From Candidatus Villigracilis propinquus (GTDB taxonomy: Bacteria > Chloroflexota > Anaerolineae > Anaerolineales > Villigracilaceae): a DNA stretch of 64,000 nucleotides. The stretch is taken from NCBI GenBank assembly GCA_016714565.1, contig JADKDM010000013.1, positions 62,001 through 126,000 of the forward strand. The letters run 5' to 3'. Positions 7,940-15,425 of the stretch are shown here, in pieces (the first letter of the stretch is position 1; every line of letters starts with the position of its first letter). The notes under the pieces are model-generated. The model made no database searches. It saw nothing but the letters and a program-made list of their open reading frames with translations, and had not been told where the DNA came from. Made by a program: the position numbers and the translations under genes.

Positions 7940-8719
7940 TTATCTTTTATACCCAAGGAACATCTTCACGTGGATGTCAGAGCGAAAGGTGATCTTCTCA
8001 TCATTTTCTTTTGCATCCCAAAGCGCCTGATGAATGTGCTTCATACCCGCCTGATAGGTTTCCTCGCTCAACAGCGCAAGTTGTGATGTGGCATTGTGCT
8101 TGATGAACGGGTCTTGCAGAACCCTATTGCCAACGTGGGTATTATTGATCATTTCCACAATTTGAGAGGAGACGCCCGTAAAGCCGTCCTGCGCCATCCA
8201 ACTCGTAACGGATGTACCTGCCGGGTAGCGCAGCAGGTCGGTGTCGTAGACGGTGTCAAAATATTTGTAGATGTACCAGCTTGAAACGCCCGCGGAATGA
8301 GGGTCATGACCAATGATGGCGAGCGCTCCGTTCGGCTTCAACAAACGGTATGCTTCCCGGATGAATGCGCGGTGGTTGCCAAAGTGGTGGATCGCGTCCA
8401 CGCAATAGACCATGTCAAAGGTCCCGCTGCGAAACGGAAGTTGAGTCCCTGTGCCTTGAGCCAGATTCAGAGTCGCAGGCTGCTGTTTCGCCTGTCCGAT
8501 CATCCCCATCGAATAATCCAAACCGTATAAACCGTTCGTCACCTGCTGTAACAGGTTAAGCCAATAGCCCGTGCCACTGCCCACTTCCAATATGGCTTTT
8601 GCCTGAACTTGTTGTGCGAGTTCGAGAAGCGCCTGTCCGCGCTCCCATTTTTGTGCCACGGGATAACGCTGGTTATAGTCCGATGCGATCTTGTCGTAAT
8701 TGAGTTTCAATGAGTTCAT
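7940..8719 (-). CDS. Class I SAM-dependent methyltransferase
   Basis: A 259-residue cytosolic methyltransferase of the Methyltransf_11 type. Motif I is ILEVGSGTGYW (near residue 42), the acidic residue binding the SAM ribose lies in GLDYSMGMI, and the later motif DMVYCVDAIHHF is typical. The C-terminal part is variable and gives no substrate. It is a single-gene unit bounded by a terminator on one side and a stem-loop on the other. Confidence 0.85.
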   Translation of the reverse strand: MNSLKLNYDKIASDYNQRYPVAQKWERGQALLELAQQVQAKAILEVGSGTGYWLNLLQQVTNGLYGLDYSMGMIGQAKQQPATLNLAQGTGTQLPFRSGTFDMVYCVDAIHHFGNHRAFIREAYRLLKPNGALAIIGHDPHSAGVSSWYIYKYFDTVYDTDLLRYPAGTSVTSWMAQDGFTGVSSQIVEMINNTHVGNRVLQDPFIKHNATSQLALLSEETYQAGMKHIHQALWDAKENDEKITFRSDIHVKMFLGYKR

Positions 8720-8787
8720 ATTATATTGATAACATAACCCCCAAAAGAATTACCTTCACAGTTCTGCAAGAAGTAATCTTTGTTATA

Positions 8788-8821
8788 ACTCGTCCGCGAA
8801 ACAGCAATTTCGCGGACGAGT
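8788..8821. repeat. Stem-loop between aminotransferase and methyltransferase genes
   Basis: ACTCGTCCGCGAA and its exact complement TTCGCGGACGAGT flank an 8-base loop. It lies downstream of the aminotransferase gene. It has no good T run, so it may act in RNA stability more than in termination. Confidence 0.6.
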
Positions 8822-8855
8822 GGTTTTCACGAATTACGTTTCACTTTTCACACAC

Positions 8856-10091
8856 TTACTTATGTCCGTTCTTCTTCAAACTTTCCTTCAAAGTTGTACC
8901 CAACCGCGCAATTCCCTCGCGGATAACTTCCGGCGAAGAGAAGGAGAAGTTGAGCCGCATGGTATTTTCCCCACCGCCGTTCGGGTGAAACGCCGCACCC
9001 GGCACAAAAGCCACTTTGCGTTCAATGGCAACCTTCAATACTTCGGCTGAGTCCATACCTTCCGGCAATACGCCCCACAAGAACATCCCGCCCTGCGGTT
9101 TCGTCCAGCGCACCTCAGGAGGGAACATTTCCTCCATCATTTCAAGCATTACATCGCGGCGCTCCTTATAGGTGGCGCGGATCGTCTTGACATGCTCGTC
9201 CAAAAACCCCCCTTTCGCCACTTCATACGCCACATGCTGATTGAACGATGAAGTGTGCAGATCCGCGGCCTGTTTCGTCATCACCAGTTTGCGGATCACC
9301 TGCGGCGGCGCAACCACCCACGCCAAACGCAGACCCGGCGCAAGCAATTTCGAGAACGTGCTCAGGTAGATCACGTTGCCGCTATATTCAAGGTTGCCTT
9401 CATTGCGGAAGTGGTCATCCAGATACACCACAGACGGAAGATGCTCCCCGTCATAGCGCAGCTGACCGTATGGGTCATCTTCAACAATCGGAACACCATA
9501 CTGATCTGCGAGGAGGATCAATCTCTTGCGGCGTTCAAGGCTGAGCGTTGAACCGGACGGGTTCTGAAAATTCGGGAGCACATAAATGAATTTCGGTCCG
9601 ATACGAAGCGCCTCCTCCAGCTTGTCCACGATCATGCCGTGTTCATCCGAAGGGACGGAAATATACTGCGCCCCGTACGCATTCCACGCCTGCAATGCAC
9701 CCAGATACGTGGGCGATTCCACAACAATATAATCACCGCGATTAATAAAGAGCCGCCCGAGAAAATCCAATGCCTGCTGCGACCCGGAAGTGATCAAAAT
9801 ATTATCCGCCGTGATCGGCACACTGTACCGCGCAGTATGCCGCGCGATCATTTCCCGCAAAGGTTTGTACCCCTCTGTTGTGCTATATTGCAGCGCCTGC
9901 GCGCCCTGATCCATCAGCACTTCATTGCAGGCTTTCTGAAACTCCACCACAGGAAAAACCTCAGGCGCAGGCAGGCCGCCCGCAAACGAGATAATATCGG
10001 GCTGTTCCGTAAACTTCAACAACTCGCGAATGATGGAACTTCCCATCTTCTTCATACGATGTGCATACCGATATTCCCAGGGTGTCTGCAT
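8856..10091 (-). CDS. PLP-dependent aminotransferase (class I/II, 2-aminoadipate aminotransferase-like)
   Basis: A 411-residue fold-type I aminotransferase. It has the substrate loop FAGGLPAPEVFP (near residue 33), SGSQQALDFLGR for the phosphate cup, PNFQNPSG, and STFSKLLAPGLRLAW carrying the PLP lysine. The sequence style matches LysN-like and MocR C-terminal aminotransferases, which use 2-aminoadipate, leucine or kynurenine, so the exact substrate is open. AAGGAG stands 6 bases before the ATG at 10091. The short leader upstream has a strong hairpin with six Ts (10115-10151). Confidence 0.88.
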   Translation of the reverse strand: MQTPWEYRYAHRMKKMGSSIIRELLKFTEQPDIISFAGGLPAPEVFPVVEFQKACNEVLMDQGAQALQYSTTEGYKPLREMIARHTARYSVPITADNILITSGSQQALDFLGRLFINRGDYIVVESPTYLGALQAWNAYGAQYISVPSDEHGMIVDKLEEALRIGPKFIYVLPNFQNPSGSTLSLERRKRLILLADQYGVPIVEDDPYGQLRYDGEHLPSVVYLDDHFRNEGNLEYSGNVIYLSTFSKLLAPGLRLAWVVAPPQVIRKLVMTKQAADLHTSSFNQHVAYEVAKGGFLDEHVKTIRATYKERRDVMLEMMEEMFPPEVRWTKPQGGMFLWGVLPEGMDSAEVLKVAIERKVAFVPGAAFHPNGGGENTMRLNFSFSSPEVIREGIARLGTTLKESLKKNGHK

Positions 10092-10114
10092 GTATACTCC
10101 TTGATTAAAAGATG

Positions 10115-10151
10115 AAAAAAGCCTGACAGGTACACTTGTACCCATCAGGCT
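10115..10151 (-). terminator. Terminator or attenuator immediately upstream of the aminotransferase
   Basis: On the minus strand AGCCTGAtgGGTACAAGTGTACCtgTCAGGCT is followed by six Ts. It ends only about 25 bases before the aminotransferase ATG, leaving no room for a promoter after it. It is therefore either the end of the Nudix transcript with read-through, or a regulated attenuator. Confidence 0.7.
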
Positions 10152-10264
10152 GGCTGACTGAACAATGAAGAACGCCAGAAAGACTTCGTATCATGGCATT
10201 CACAATCTTACTCATTTTTGCAGGCAGATGCAACCGCTTAAAGTAACTGTAAATTGAGTGCAAA

Positions 10265-10684
10265 CTATGACATATTTCCCGAGATGATCCTGTCGATGGA
10301 CGTCCGCGTATAGGAATCCAATGGCAGATGAAGAGCCGCTTCGGGCTTAACCCACACATGCTCCTCCGCTTCATCATTTAACTCCACTGACAGCGAGTCC
10401 GTCCGGCAGGCATAATCGAAGAAGATGAAATGCCGCCTCTTCCAAAACGAGGGATCGTAGACGAACTGCTGAAAATTGATAAAGCGCAGATCGTAAATAT
10501 CCAGCCCGGTCTCCTCCTTCGCCTCACGGATGGCCGCCTCCTCCAGCCGCTCCCCCAACTCCACATGCCCGCCAGGGACAACATACTTGCCCGGCCACTT
10601 GTGGCTCTTCAACAGCAATATCTCCCCCTCATGATTGAAAATAAAAACACCCACTGTCGGTTCTGGAAAAATCTGGTCTGCCAT
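10265..10684 (-). CDS. Nudix hydrolase
   Basis: A 139-residue hydrolase of nucleoside-diphosphate-linked compounds. It has a perfect Nudix box: GHVELGE, seven residues, then REAKEETGL (Gx5Ex7REUxEExGU). The layout resembles MutT-like or GDP-mannose mannosyl hydrolase proteins, but the substrate cannot be read from the sequence. The ATG at 10684 is chosen because AAGGA lies 10 bases upstream; an ATG nine bases earlier has no spacing for it. Confidence 0.88.
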   Translation of the reverse strand: MADQIFPEPTVGVFIFNHEGEILLLKSHKWPGKYVVPGGHVELGERLEEAAIREAKEETGLDIYDLRFINFQQFVYDPSFWKRRHFIFFDYACRTDSLSVELNDEAEEHVWVKPEAALHLPLDSYTRTSIDRIISGNMS

Positions 10685-10758
10685 AATTATCATCCTTCTG
10701 TCATTGCGGTGGGCGAGAAACCCGAGTGCTTTTCGAGAAGCACATCGAGACCACAATC

Positions 10759-11613
10759 CTACCCAAACACCGCGATCACCATCACCCCCGCAAACACGAT
10801 CGCAGACCCCACCACGCGCACCCCACCCATCTCCTCTTTCAAAAATCGCCAGCCGAGGAAGGCGCCGATCACCGCGCTCACCTCACGGATTGCGCCCGAA
10901 TAACTGAGCGGAGCAAAAGTATAGGCGAACAATGCCAGCATGTACGCCACCAGCCCCAGTACACCGCCGAGGATCAAATATCCGCGTTTCTTTTTCCACA
11001 TATCCGTAAAATGACTCCAGCCATAGCGGCGGGCAATATACGGCGTGGTCACGAACGGAACCATCACGAACATGGACAGGCCATACGGCAGCGCAGGTCC
11101 GTTCTGGACTGCCGTCCCGTCAATGAAGGTGTAAATGGAGATGATCAATGCCACAGACAAAGCAGTGAGTATCCCCCGCAAGTGCGGCTTCTCGCTCTTA
11201 TTGTTCAAAAGAGTCGTCGCACCGATCAAGATCATCCCGCCTGTGATCATTGCCAGGCCGATGTATCCGCCCGCCGTCAATTGCTCGCGCAAAAAGATCG
11301 CAGACCACAACACCAGCAAGGCAGGCGCCGCCCCGCGCGCGATCGGATAGACGAGGGAAAAATCATGGTCGCTGTAGGCGATGCACAGCAAAATAAAATA
11401 GATCGCCTCCAACATCATACTGGCAATTGCAAAAGGCCACATTGTACGCGGCGGCAATCCGATGAAGAAGATCAATACCAGCGAAAAAAACCCGCTTAAT
11501 ATCACCTGCCATCCCATGGCGATGTATTTTTCATCCGCGCTCTTTAGAAGAAAATTCCACAATGCATGCATGGATGCGGAAATAAAAAGAAGAACGATGG
11601 CAAGAATTGGCAT
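10759..11613 (-). CDS. EamA/DMT-family transporter
   Basis: A 284-residue inner-membrane protein with ten predicted helices, made of two EamA repeats. YPIARGAAPALLVLWSAIFL and the matching second-half YSGAIREVSAVIGAFLGWRF are typical of the drug/metabolite transporter superfamily. GAGGT precedes the ATG. Substrates of this superfamily are diverse, often amino acids or other metabolites. The Nudix gene starts 74 bases downstream on the same strand. Confidence 0.85.
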   Translation of the reverse strand: MPILAIVLLFISASMHALWNFLLKSADEKYIAMGWQVILSGFFSLVLIFFIGLPPRTMWPFAIASMMLEAIYFILLCIAYSDHDFSLVYPIARGAAPALLVLWSAIFLREQLTAGGYIGLAMITGGMILIGATTLLNNKSEKPHLRGILTALSVALIISIYTFIDGTAVQNGPALPYGLSMFVMVPFVTTPYIARRYGWSHFTDMWKKKRGYLILGGVLGLVAYMLALFAYTFAPLSYSGAIREVSAVIGAFLGWRFLKEEMGGVRVVGSAIVFAGVMVIAVFG

Positions 11614-11661
11614 GTATGTACCTCAAGGGGTTGAAACTGGCGGCGCGATGCACCCGCCTTA

Positions 11662-12528
11662 CTAGCTGAAAAACTCGATCAAACGTTTATTCACTTCATC
11701 CGCTTCGTCATGCTGCACCCAGTGTGTGGCCTTCTCGAACAACACAGCCTCCCCCTGATCGCACAACTTGATGGACGGTTCCACCATCTCATGACTGAGC
11801 GCAACATCCTTCTTTCCCCACAACATCAACGTCGGCACTTGCACCCGCCGCGCAGGAATATTCTCTCGTTGAAAGGCATACTTGAAACTGCGCCGAAAAA
11901 CCGCGCGATACCAGTTCACCATCCCCGTCAACGCGCCGGGTTGAGCCCAGGCTTTTTTGTACTCCACCAGATCATCAGTGGAGAAAGTGCTCTTTCGTCC
12001 GGAGCCAACCAACATCCGCGCCATGTTGCGGAAGTTATCCCTCCCCAGAGTCCACTCCACAAAGAAGGGAATCTGAAAGAAGAAAACATACCAGGACTTT
12101 TTCCGCTGTTCGGCATTCTCAAGAATAAAGCGCGTCATCACATCGGGATGCGGCACATTTAAAATGGCAAGTTTTTTAAACCGTTCCGGATATGTCAACA
12201 CCAGCGTCCACGCAACCACAGCGCCCCAATCGTGTCCAACGAGAAATGTCTTCTCGATCCCAAAATGGTCAAGCAGACCGATGATATCCTTCGCGAGAAG
12301 ATCGATGTCATACGAAGAAATGCTCTTTGGCTTATCAGAAAGGTTATATCCGCGTTGATCTGGCACAATGACCCGAAAACCTGCCTCAACCAACACCGGG
12401 ATTTGCTTTCTCCACCCATATTGGAATTCAGGAAACCCATGCAACAAAATAACCGGCATTCCGTTTTCAGGTCCGTCGGTCAACACATGCAGTTTGATAT
12501 GGTTCGTTTCAATAAACTCTTTTTTCAT
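11662..12528 (-). CDS. Alpha/beta hydrolase, epoxide hydrolase-like
   Basis: A 288-residue alpha/beta-hydrolase with oxyanion loop HGFPEFQYGW (near residue 30), nucleophile elbow GHDWGA (Asp nucleophile), acid loop MLWGKKDVAL and catalytic His in ATHWVQHDE. An aspartate nucleophile with HGFPE is characteristic of epoxide hydrolases and haloalkane dehalogenases. It diverges from the riboswitch-controlled unit upstream. The physiological substrate is unknown. Confidence 0.87.
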   Translation of the reverse strand: MKKEFIETNHIKLHVLTDGPENGMPVILLHGFPEFQYGWRKQIPVLVEAGFRVIVPDQRGYNLSDKPKSISSYDIDLLAKDIIGLLDHFGIEKTFLVGHDWGAVVAWTLVLTYPERFKKLAILNVPHPDVMTRFILENAEQRKKSWYVFFFQIPFFVEWTLGRDNFRNMARMLVGSGRKSTFSTDDLVEYKKAWAQPGALTGMVNWYRAVFRRSFKYAFQRENIPARRVQVPTLMLWGKKDVALSHEMVEPSIKLCDQGEAVLFEKATHWVQHDEADEVNKRLIEFFS

Positions 12529-12590
12529 GGGCGCGAGTATAACGGAAAAGCCTGCATTACGAAAATGAAAAGCATAAAAACTTGACTCTG

Positions 12591-12599
12591 TGCTATATT
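12591..12599 (+). promoter_or_regulatory. Extended -10 promoter for the riboswitch transcript
   Basis: TGCTATATT is an extended -10 (TGn plus TATATT). Transcription would begin near 12606, a few bases before the first aptamer. No good -35 is visible. Confidence 0.5.
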
Positions 12600-12611
12600 A
12601 TGTGCAGAACA

Positions 12612-12698
12612 AAACCGATAATAGCAAACCCGTCGAAAGGCGGCGACGCAAAGCCAAGGGTCTAAAGTTGTGAAAACAACCATGATCGCCAGGCCGCC
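12612..12698 (+). ncRNA. GEMM-I cyclic dinucleotide riboswitch, first of a tandem pair (A at the ligand position)
   Basis: The sequence has the GEMM-I order: GCAAACC, a helix capped by a GAAA loop (12631-12643), GACGCAAAGCC (docking receptor, with the intercalating A at 12650), GGGTCTAAAG, a second helix, then CCATGATCGCCAGG. Aligned to the V. cholerae Vc2 aptamer through GCAAACC, the base contacting the ligand (Vc2 G20) is A12623. A at this position is known from GEMM-I variants that recognise 3',3'-cGAMP. It is followed by an intrinsic terminator at 12735, so it probably works by transcription control. Confidence 0.88.
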
Positions 12699-12734
12699 GA
12701 AGACAATACAGCAGAATTTCCCTCAAGCTCTCGC

Positions 12735-12769
12735 GGACCTGGCACAAAACCAGGTCCGTTTTTTGTTTT
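12735..12769 (+). terminator. Intrinsic terminator of the first riboswitch
   Basis: GGACCTGG and CCAGGTCC pair around a 7-base loop and are followed by GTTTTTTG. It separates the two aptamers. Confidence 0.9.
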
Positions 12770-12789
12770 GAACCTTAAAAGCAGTTCGT

Positions 12790-12877
12790 TCGATAACGGC
12801 AAACCCGTCGAAAGACGGCGACGCAAAACCATGGGTCTAAAGTCGCACAAGTGCGGCCATGACAGCCAGGTCACCGA
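12790..12877 (+). ncRNA. GEMM-I cyclic di-GMP riboswitch, second of a tandem pair (G at the ligand position)
   Basis: It repeats the GEMM-I pattern: GGCAAACCC, a GAAA-capped helix, GACGCAAAACC (intercalating A at 12825), GGGTCTAAAG, a second helix and CCATGACAGCCAGG. The Vc2 G20 equivalent is G12798, as in ordinary c-di-GMP aptamers. One departure is ACC instead of GCC after GCAAA. No terminator follows; instead an RBS hairpin lies at the start codon, which suggests translational control. Confidence 0.88.
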
Positions 12878-12933
12878 AAACGAGCCTCCATCTTTCCAAG
12901 CCCCGCCCCTGCAATAAGCCCCGCCAAGAATCT

Positions 12934-12967
12934 GGATGCTCCAATGAAGGAGTTATTCATGGCATCC
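12934..12967 (+). promoter_or_regulatory. Hairpin sequestering the SD and start codon of the sortase-like gene
   Basis: GGATGC (12934-12939) pairs with GCATCC (12962-12967), and TCC with GGA inside it, enclosing GAAGGAG and the ATG at 12959. This would hide the ribosome site unless the upstream riboswitch changes the fold. Confidence 0.65.
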
Positions 12968-13597
12968 AGAATTCAAGTTACGCACCCCAAAAATCAAATA
13001 GTTTCAGCAGCACTTTTGCTGGTCCTCGCATTCGCACTCGCCATCCCCACACAGGCATTTGCAGCCAGCCCGGTCCCCAGCCTGCCTTCTTTTATTGAAA
13101 ACATCAAAGACGGCAACGCCAGCACCCTGCGCGGCATTTATGTGGAAGGCGTCATCGCTTTCCCCGTTGTGCAGCAACCCTACGGAAACCCCGGCTTCGT
13201 CTCCACCACTGACTCAGTCGTTACTCAATTCAGCATGGCCAACGAAGTTGGCAACCTTGGCCTGCTCGCCCACAATACCCTCGCCGGCGCCGCTTTCCCA
13301 CAATTGAAGATCGGCGATACCATCGTCCTAATCTACGGTGACGGTCACACTCATGGTTTTCTCGTAAACGACATTCAGCAATATCAGGCCACCGACCCCC
13401 TCAGCCCGTATAGCTACTTCAAAGACCTTTCCTCAGACACCACCCTCAGCGCCCTCGACCTTTTCAACAAAGTCTATCGCGGCGATTATCACCTCACCCT
13501 GCAAACCTGCATTGACAATCAAGGCAACGCCAGCTGGGGCAGGCTCTTCATCATCGCAACCCCCATCAGCAGCAAAGACGCCAACACCCTGGAATAA
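12959..13597 (+). CDS. Sortase-family (class E-like) exported transpeptidase
   Basis: A 212-residue protein with an N-terminal hydrophobic signal or anchor ending near AFA (about residue 35), followed by a beta-rich domain. The three sortase catalytic features are present in order: His in LLAHNTLAG (about residue 106), Cys in the motif TLQTC (TLxTC, about residue 182) and Arg in WGRLFII. FPQLKIGDTIVL is also typical of class D/E sortases. The ATG at 12959 is preferred over 12944 because GAAGGAG lies 6 bases upstream of it. No LPxTG-like substrate gene is adjacent. Two riboswitches place it under cyclic dinucleotide control, suggesting a surface-attachment role. Confidence 0.8.
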   Translation: MASRIQVTHPKNQIVSAALLLVLAFALAIPTQAFAASPVPSLPSFIENIKDGNASTLRGIYVEGVIAFPVVQQPYGNPGFVSTTDSVVTQFSMANEVGNLGLLAHNTLAGAAFPQLKIGDTIVLIYGDGHTHGFLVNDIQQYQATDPLSPYSYFKDLSSDTTLSALDLFNKVYRGDYHLTLQTCIDNQGNASWGRLFIIATPISSKDANTLE

Positions 13598-13612
13598 TTC
13601 ATTGAGGATCCG

Positions 13613-13654
13613 GTCCCGAAAGATTTTCTGACAGAAATCTTTCGGGACTTTTTA
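13613..13654 (+). terminator. Intrinsic terminator of the sortase-like gene
   Basis: GTCCCGAAAGATTT and AAATCTTTCGGGAC form a 14-bp stem followed by TTTTTATTT. Confidence 0.93.
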
Positions 13655-13693
13655 TTTAAAGCAGCCGGAGATGTTTGGGGATAAAATAGACTC

Positions 13694-14915
13694 ATGTCCT
13701 CGCTTTCGGATAAACTAAAATCACTCGGCGTGAAGACGGGAACCTCGCTTCCGACTCCCGCCGAAAACTGTCAGCCACACTATTGACTCTGTCGTAGCTG
13801 GGACATTTGTCCCCACGTCCCGAGGCGAAGCCTTCATCACCGAGCAGTTCTTTGGCGAGGAATACCTGCACGGAGAAATTTCCCCCTATTCAAAATTTCC
13901 TCTTTCGTTTATTTCCCAATGGGCGAATGACACGCGCATTGCAGAATTGCCCATCCACAAATTTGCATTTCTGGATACGGAAACATCAGGCTTATCCGGC
14001 GGGACGGGCACGTATGCGTTTCTGGTTGGCGCGGCCCGCTTTGTGGACGGCAAATTCGTTTTGCGGCAATTCTTTTTGCGCGACCCTTCCGAAGAACCGG
14101 CCATGCTCGAAGCGTTGATCCAATTCCTCGCGCCCTGTGAGGGGTTGGTCACCTTCAACGGAAAATCCTTCGATGCGCCGCTGCTCGTCACCCGTTATTC
14201 GCTGCACCACATTCCCGTTCCATTCAAAGGCTTTGCCCATCTTGACCTGTTGCCGCTGGCTAGAAGGTTGTGGCGGGACCGGCTGCCCTCACGCGCGTTG
14301 AAGTATCTCGAAGAGCATGTGCTTGGCTTCACCCGCGCATCGGACGAAGTGCCGGGCTACGAGATCCCGTGGCTGTATTTTGATTACCTGCGCACCGGGG
14401 ATGCTCGTCCGCTGGGCGGGGTGTTCTATCACAATGCCATGGATGTGGTCGCGATGGCAGCGCTGCTGGGGCACGTCAGTGAATTGCTCGACGATCCATA
14501 CAATGGGCGCGTGGAGCACGGACTTGATTTCATTGCGCTCGGCAAGTTATATGAAGACCTCGGCCACTGGGATGAAGCCGCCCGTCTGTTTGAGCGTGGA
14601 CTCATGCACGAGTTAACAGAAGCAGATTTCGGCGTGGCAGTGAAGCGGCTTTCCATCCTGCAAAAGAAGCGCGGTGATTTGGATCAAGCGTTACGCTTGT
14701 GGGAGGACGCAGCGGCGAGGGGTCACATCTATGCCCACATTGAGCTGGCAAAACATTACGAACATAAAATGCGCGATGTGAAGACTTCCCTCAAATGGGC
14801 GAAGCTGGCGCGCAGGGAAGTTGAAAAGGCGGACCTGCCTGCCTACATCCGCAAGCACTGGCTGGGCGAGATCGATCATCGCCTTGCACGGTTGGAGCGG
14901 AAAGCAGGCTTATAA
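13694..14915 (+). CDS. Ribonuclease H-like (YprB-type) exonuclease-fold protein, frameshifted
   Basis: The protein begins MSSLSDKLKSLGVKTG at 13694 and meets a stop at 13784. The other frame, open from before 13776 to 14915, continues the homology (HTIDSVVAGTF...FAFLDTETSGLSGGTG). One surplus A in the AAAA run at 13764-13767 explains the break, so a sequencing error is likely. DTETSG and the later HNAMDVVAMA supply the acidic residues of a DnaQ-like fold, as in the YprB_RNaseH-like domain. The last 120 residues look like TPR-type helices (LYEDLGHWDEAARLFERGL). The nucleic-acid substrate is unknown. Confidence 0.78.
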
Positions 14916-14951
14916 TTTATAATCAGTCATCACTCTATAGGAGGAGTAGCC

Positions 14952-15356
14952 ATGCAAATTACTGTTTCAACTGAACAGGGGAATGTTGCCGTTCTGCAAC
15001 TTGCGGGCCATTTGGATGGTCAGTCGTATCAGGATCTGATCATGAAGGCGCAAGAGATCATTGGCGACGGTGCGAAAAATATTTTATTGGACCTGGGCGA
15101 GCTCACTTATATTTCCAGCGCAGGGTTGGTTGCTTTACATGCGATCTCCATGCTTTTACGCGGCGAAAAAGCACCCGACCCCGAACAGGGCTGGTCCACA
15201 CTCAAATCCATGGACCGCACCCGCGATGGCGGACTGCAAAAGAATCTCAAGCTTTTAAATCCGCAAGAGCAGGTCATCAGCGTTTTGGATATGGTTGGTT
15301 TTACGGAGTTCTTTGAGATTTTTACAGACAGGCAAAAGGCGATCGATTCTTTTTAA
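14952..15356 (+). CDS. STAS-domain protein (anti-sigma factor antagonist type)
   Basis: A 134-residue single STAS domain related to SpoIIAA/RsbV. GHLDGQSYQDLI, LLDLGELTYISSAGLVAL (phosphoacceptor Ser in SSAGL, near residue 57) and the C-terminal DMVGFTEFFEIFTDRQKAI follow the family. It carries an insert of about 20 residues (KAPDPEQGWSTLK...) also present in the STAS gene at 16806. AGGAGGAG precedes the ATG. No RsbW-type kinase or PP2C phosphatase lies in the window, so its partners are elsewhere. Confidence 0.88.
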   Translation: MQITVSTEQGNVAVLQLAGHLDGQSYQDLIMKAQEIIGDGAKNILLDLGELTYISSAGLVALHAISMLLRGEKAPDPEQGWSTLKSMDRTRDGGLQKNLKLLNPQEQVISVLDMVGFTEFFEIFTDRQKAIDSF

Positions 15357-15370
15357 TGCGAAGTTTTTTG

Positions 15371-15406
15371 AGAGCGATGCAGTTCAACTGCGTCGCTCTT
15401 TATTCT
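15371..15406 (+). terminator. Intrinsic terminator after the first STAS gene
   Basis: AGAGCGATGCAGTT pairs with AACTGCGTCGCTCT and is followed by TTATTCTT. Confidence 0.8.
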
Positions 15407-15425
15407 TAATGGTGAGGTCTTGTCA

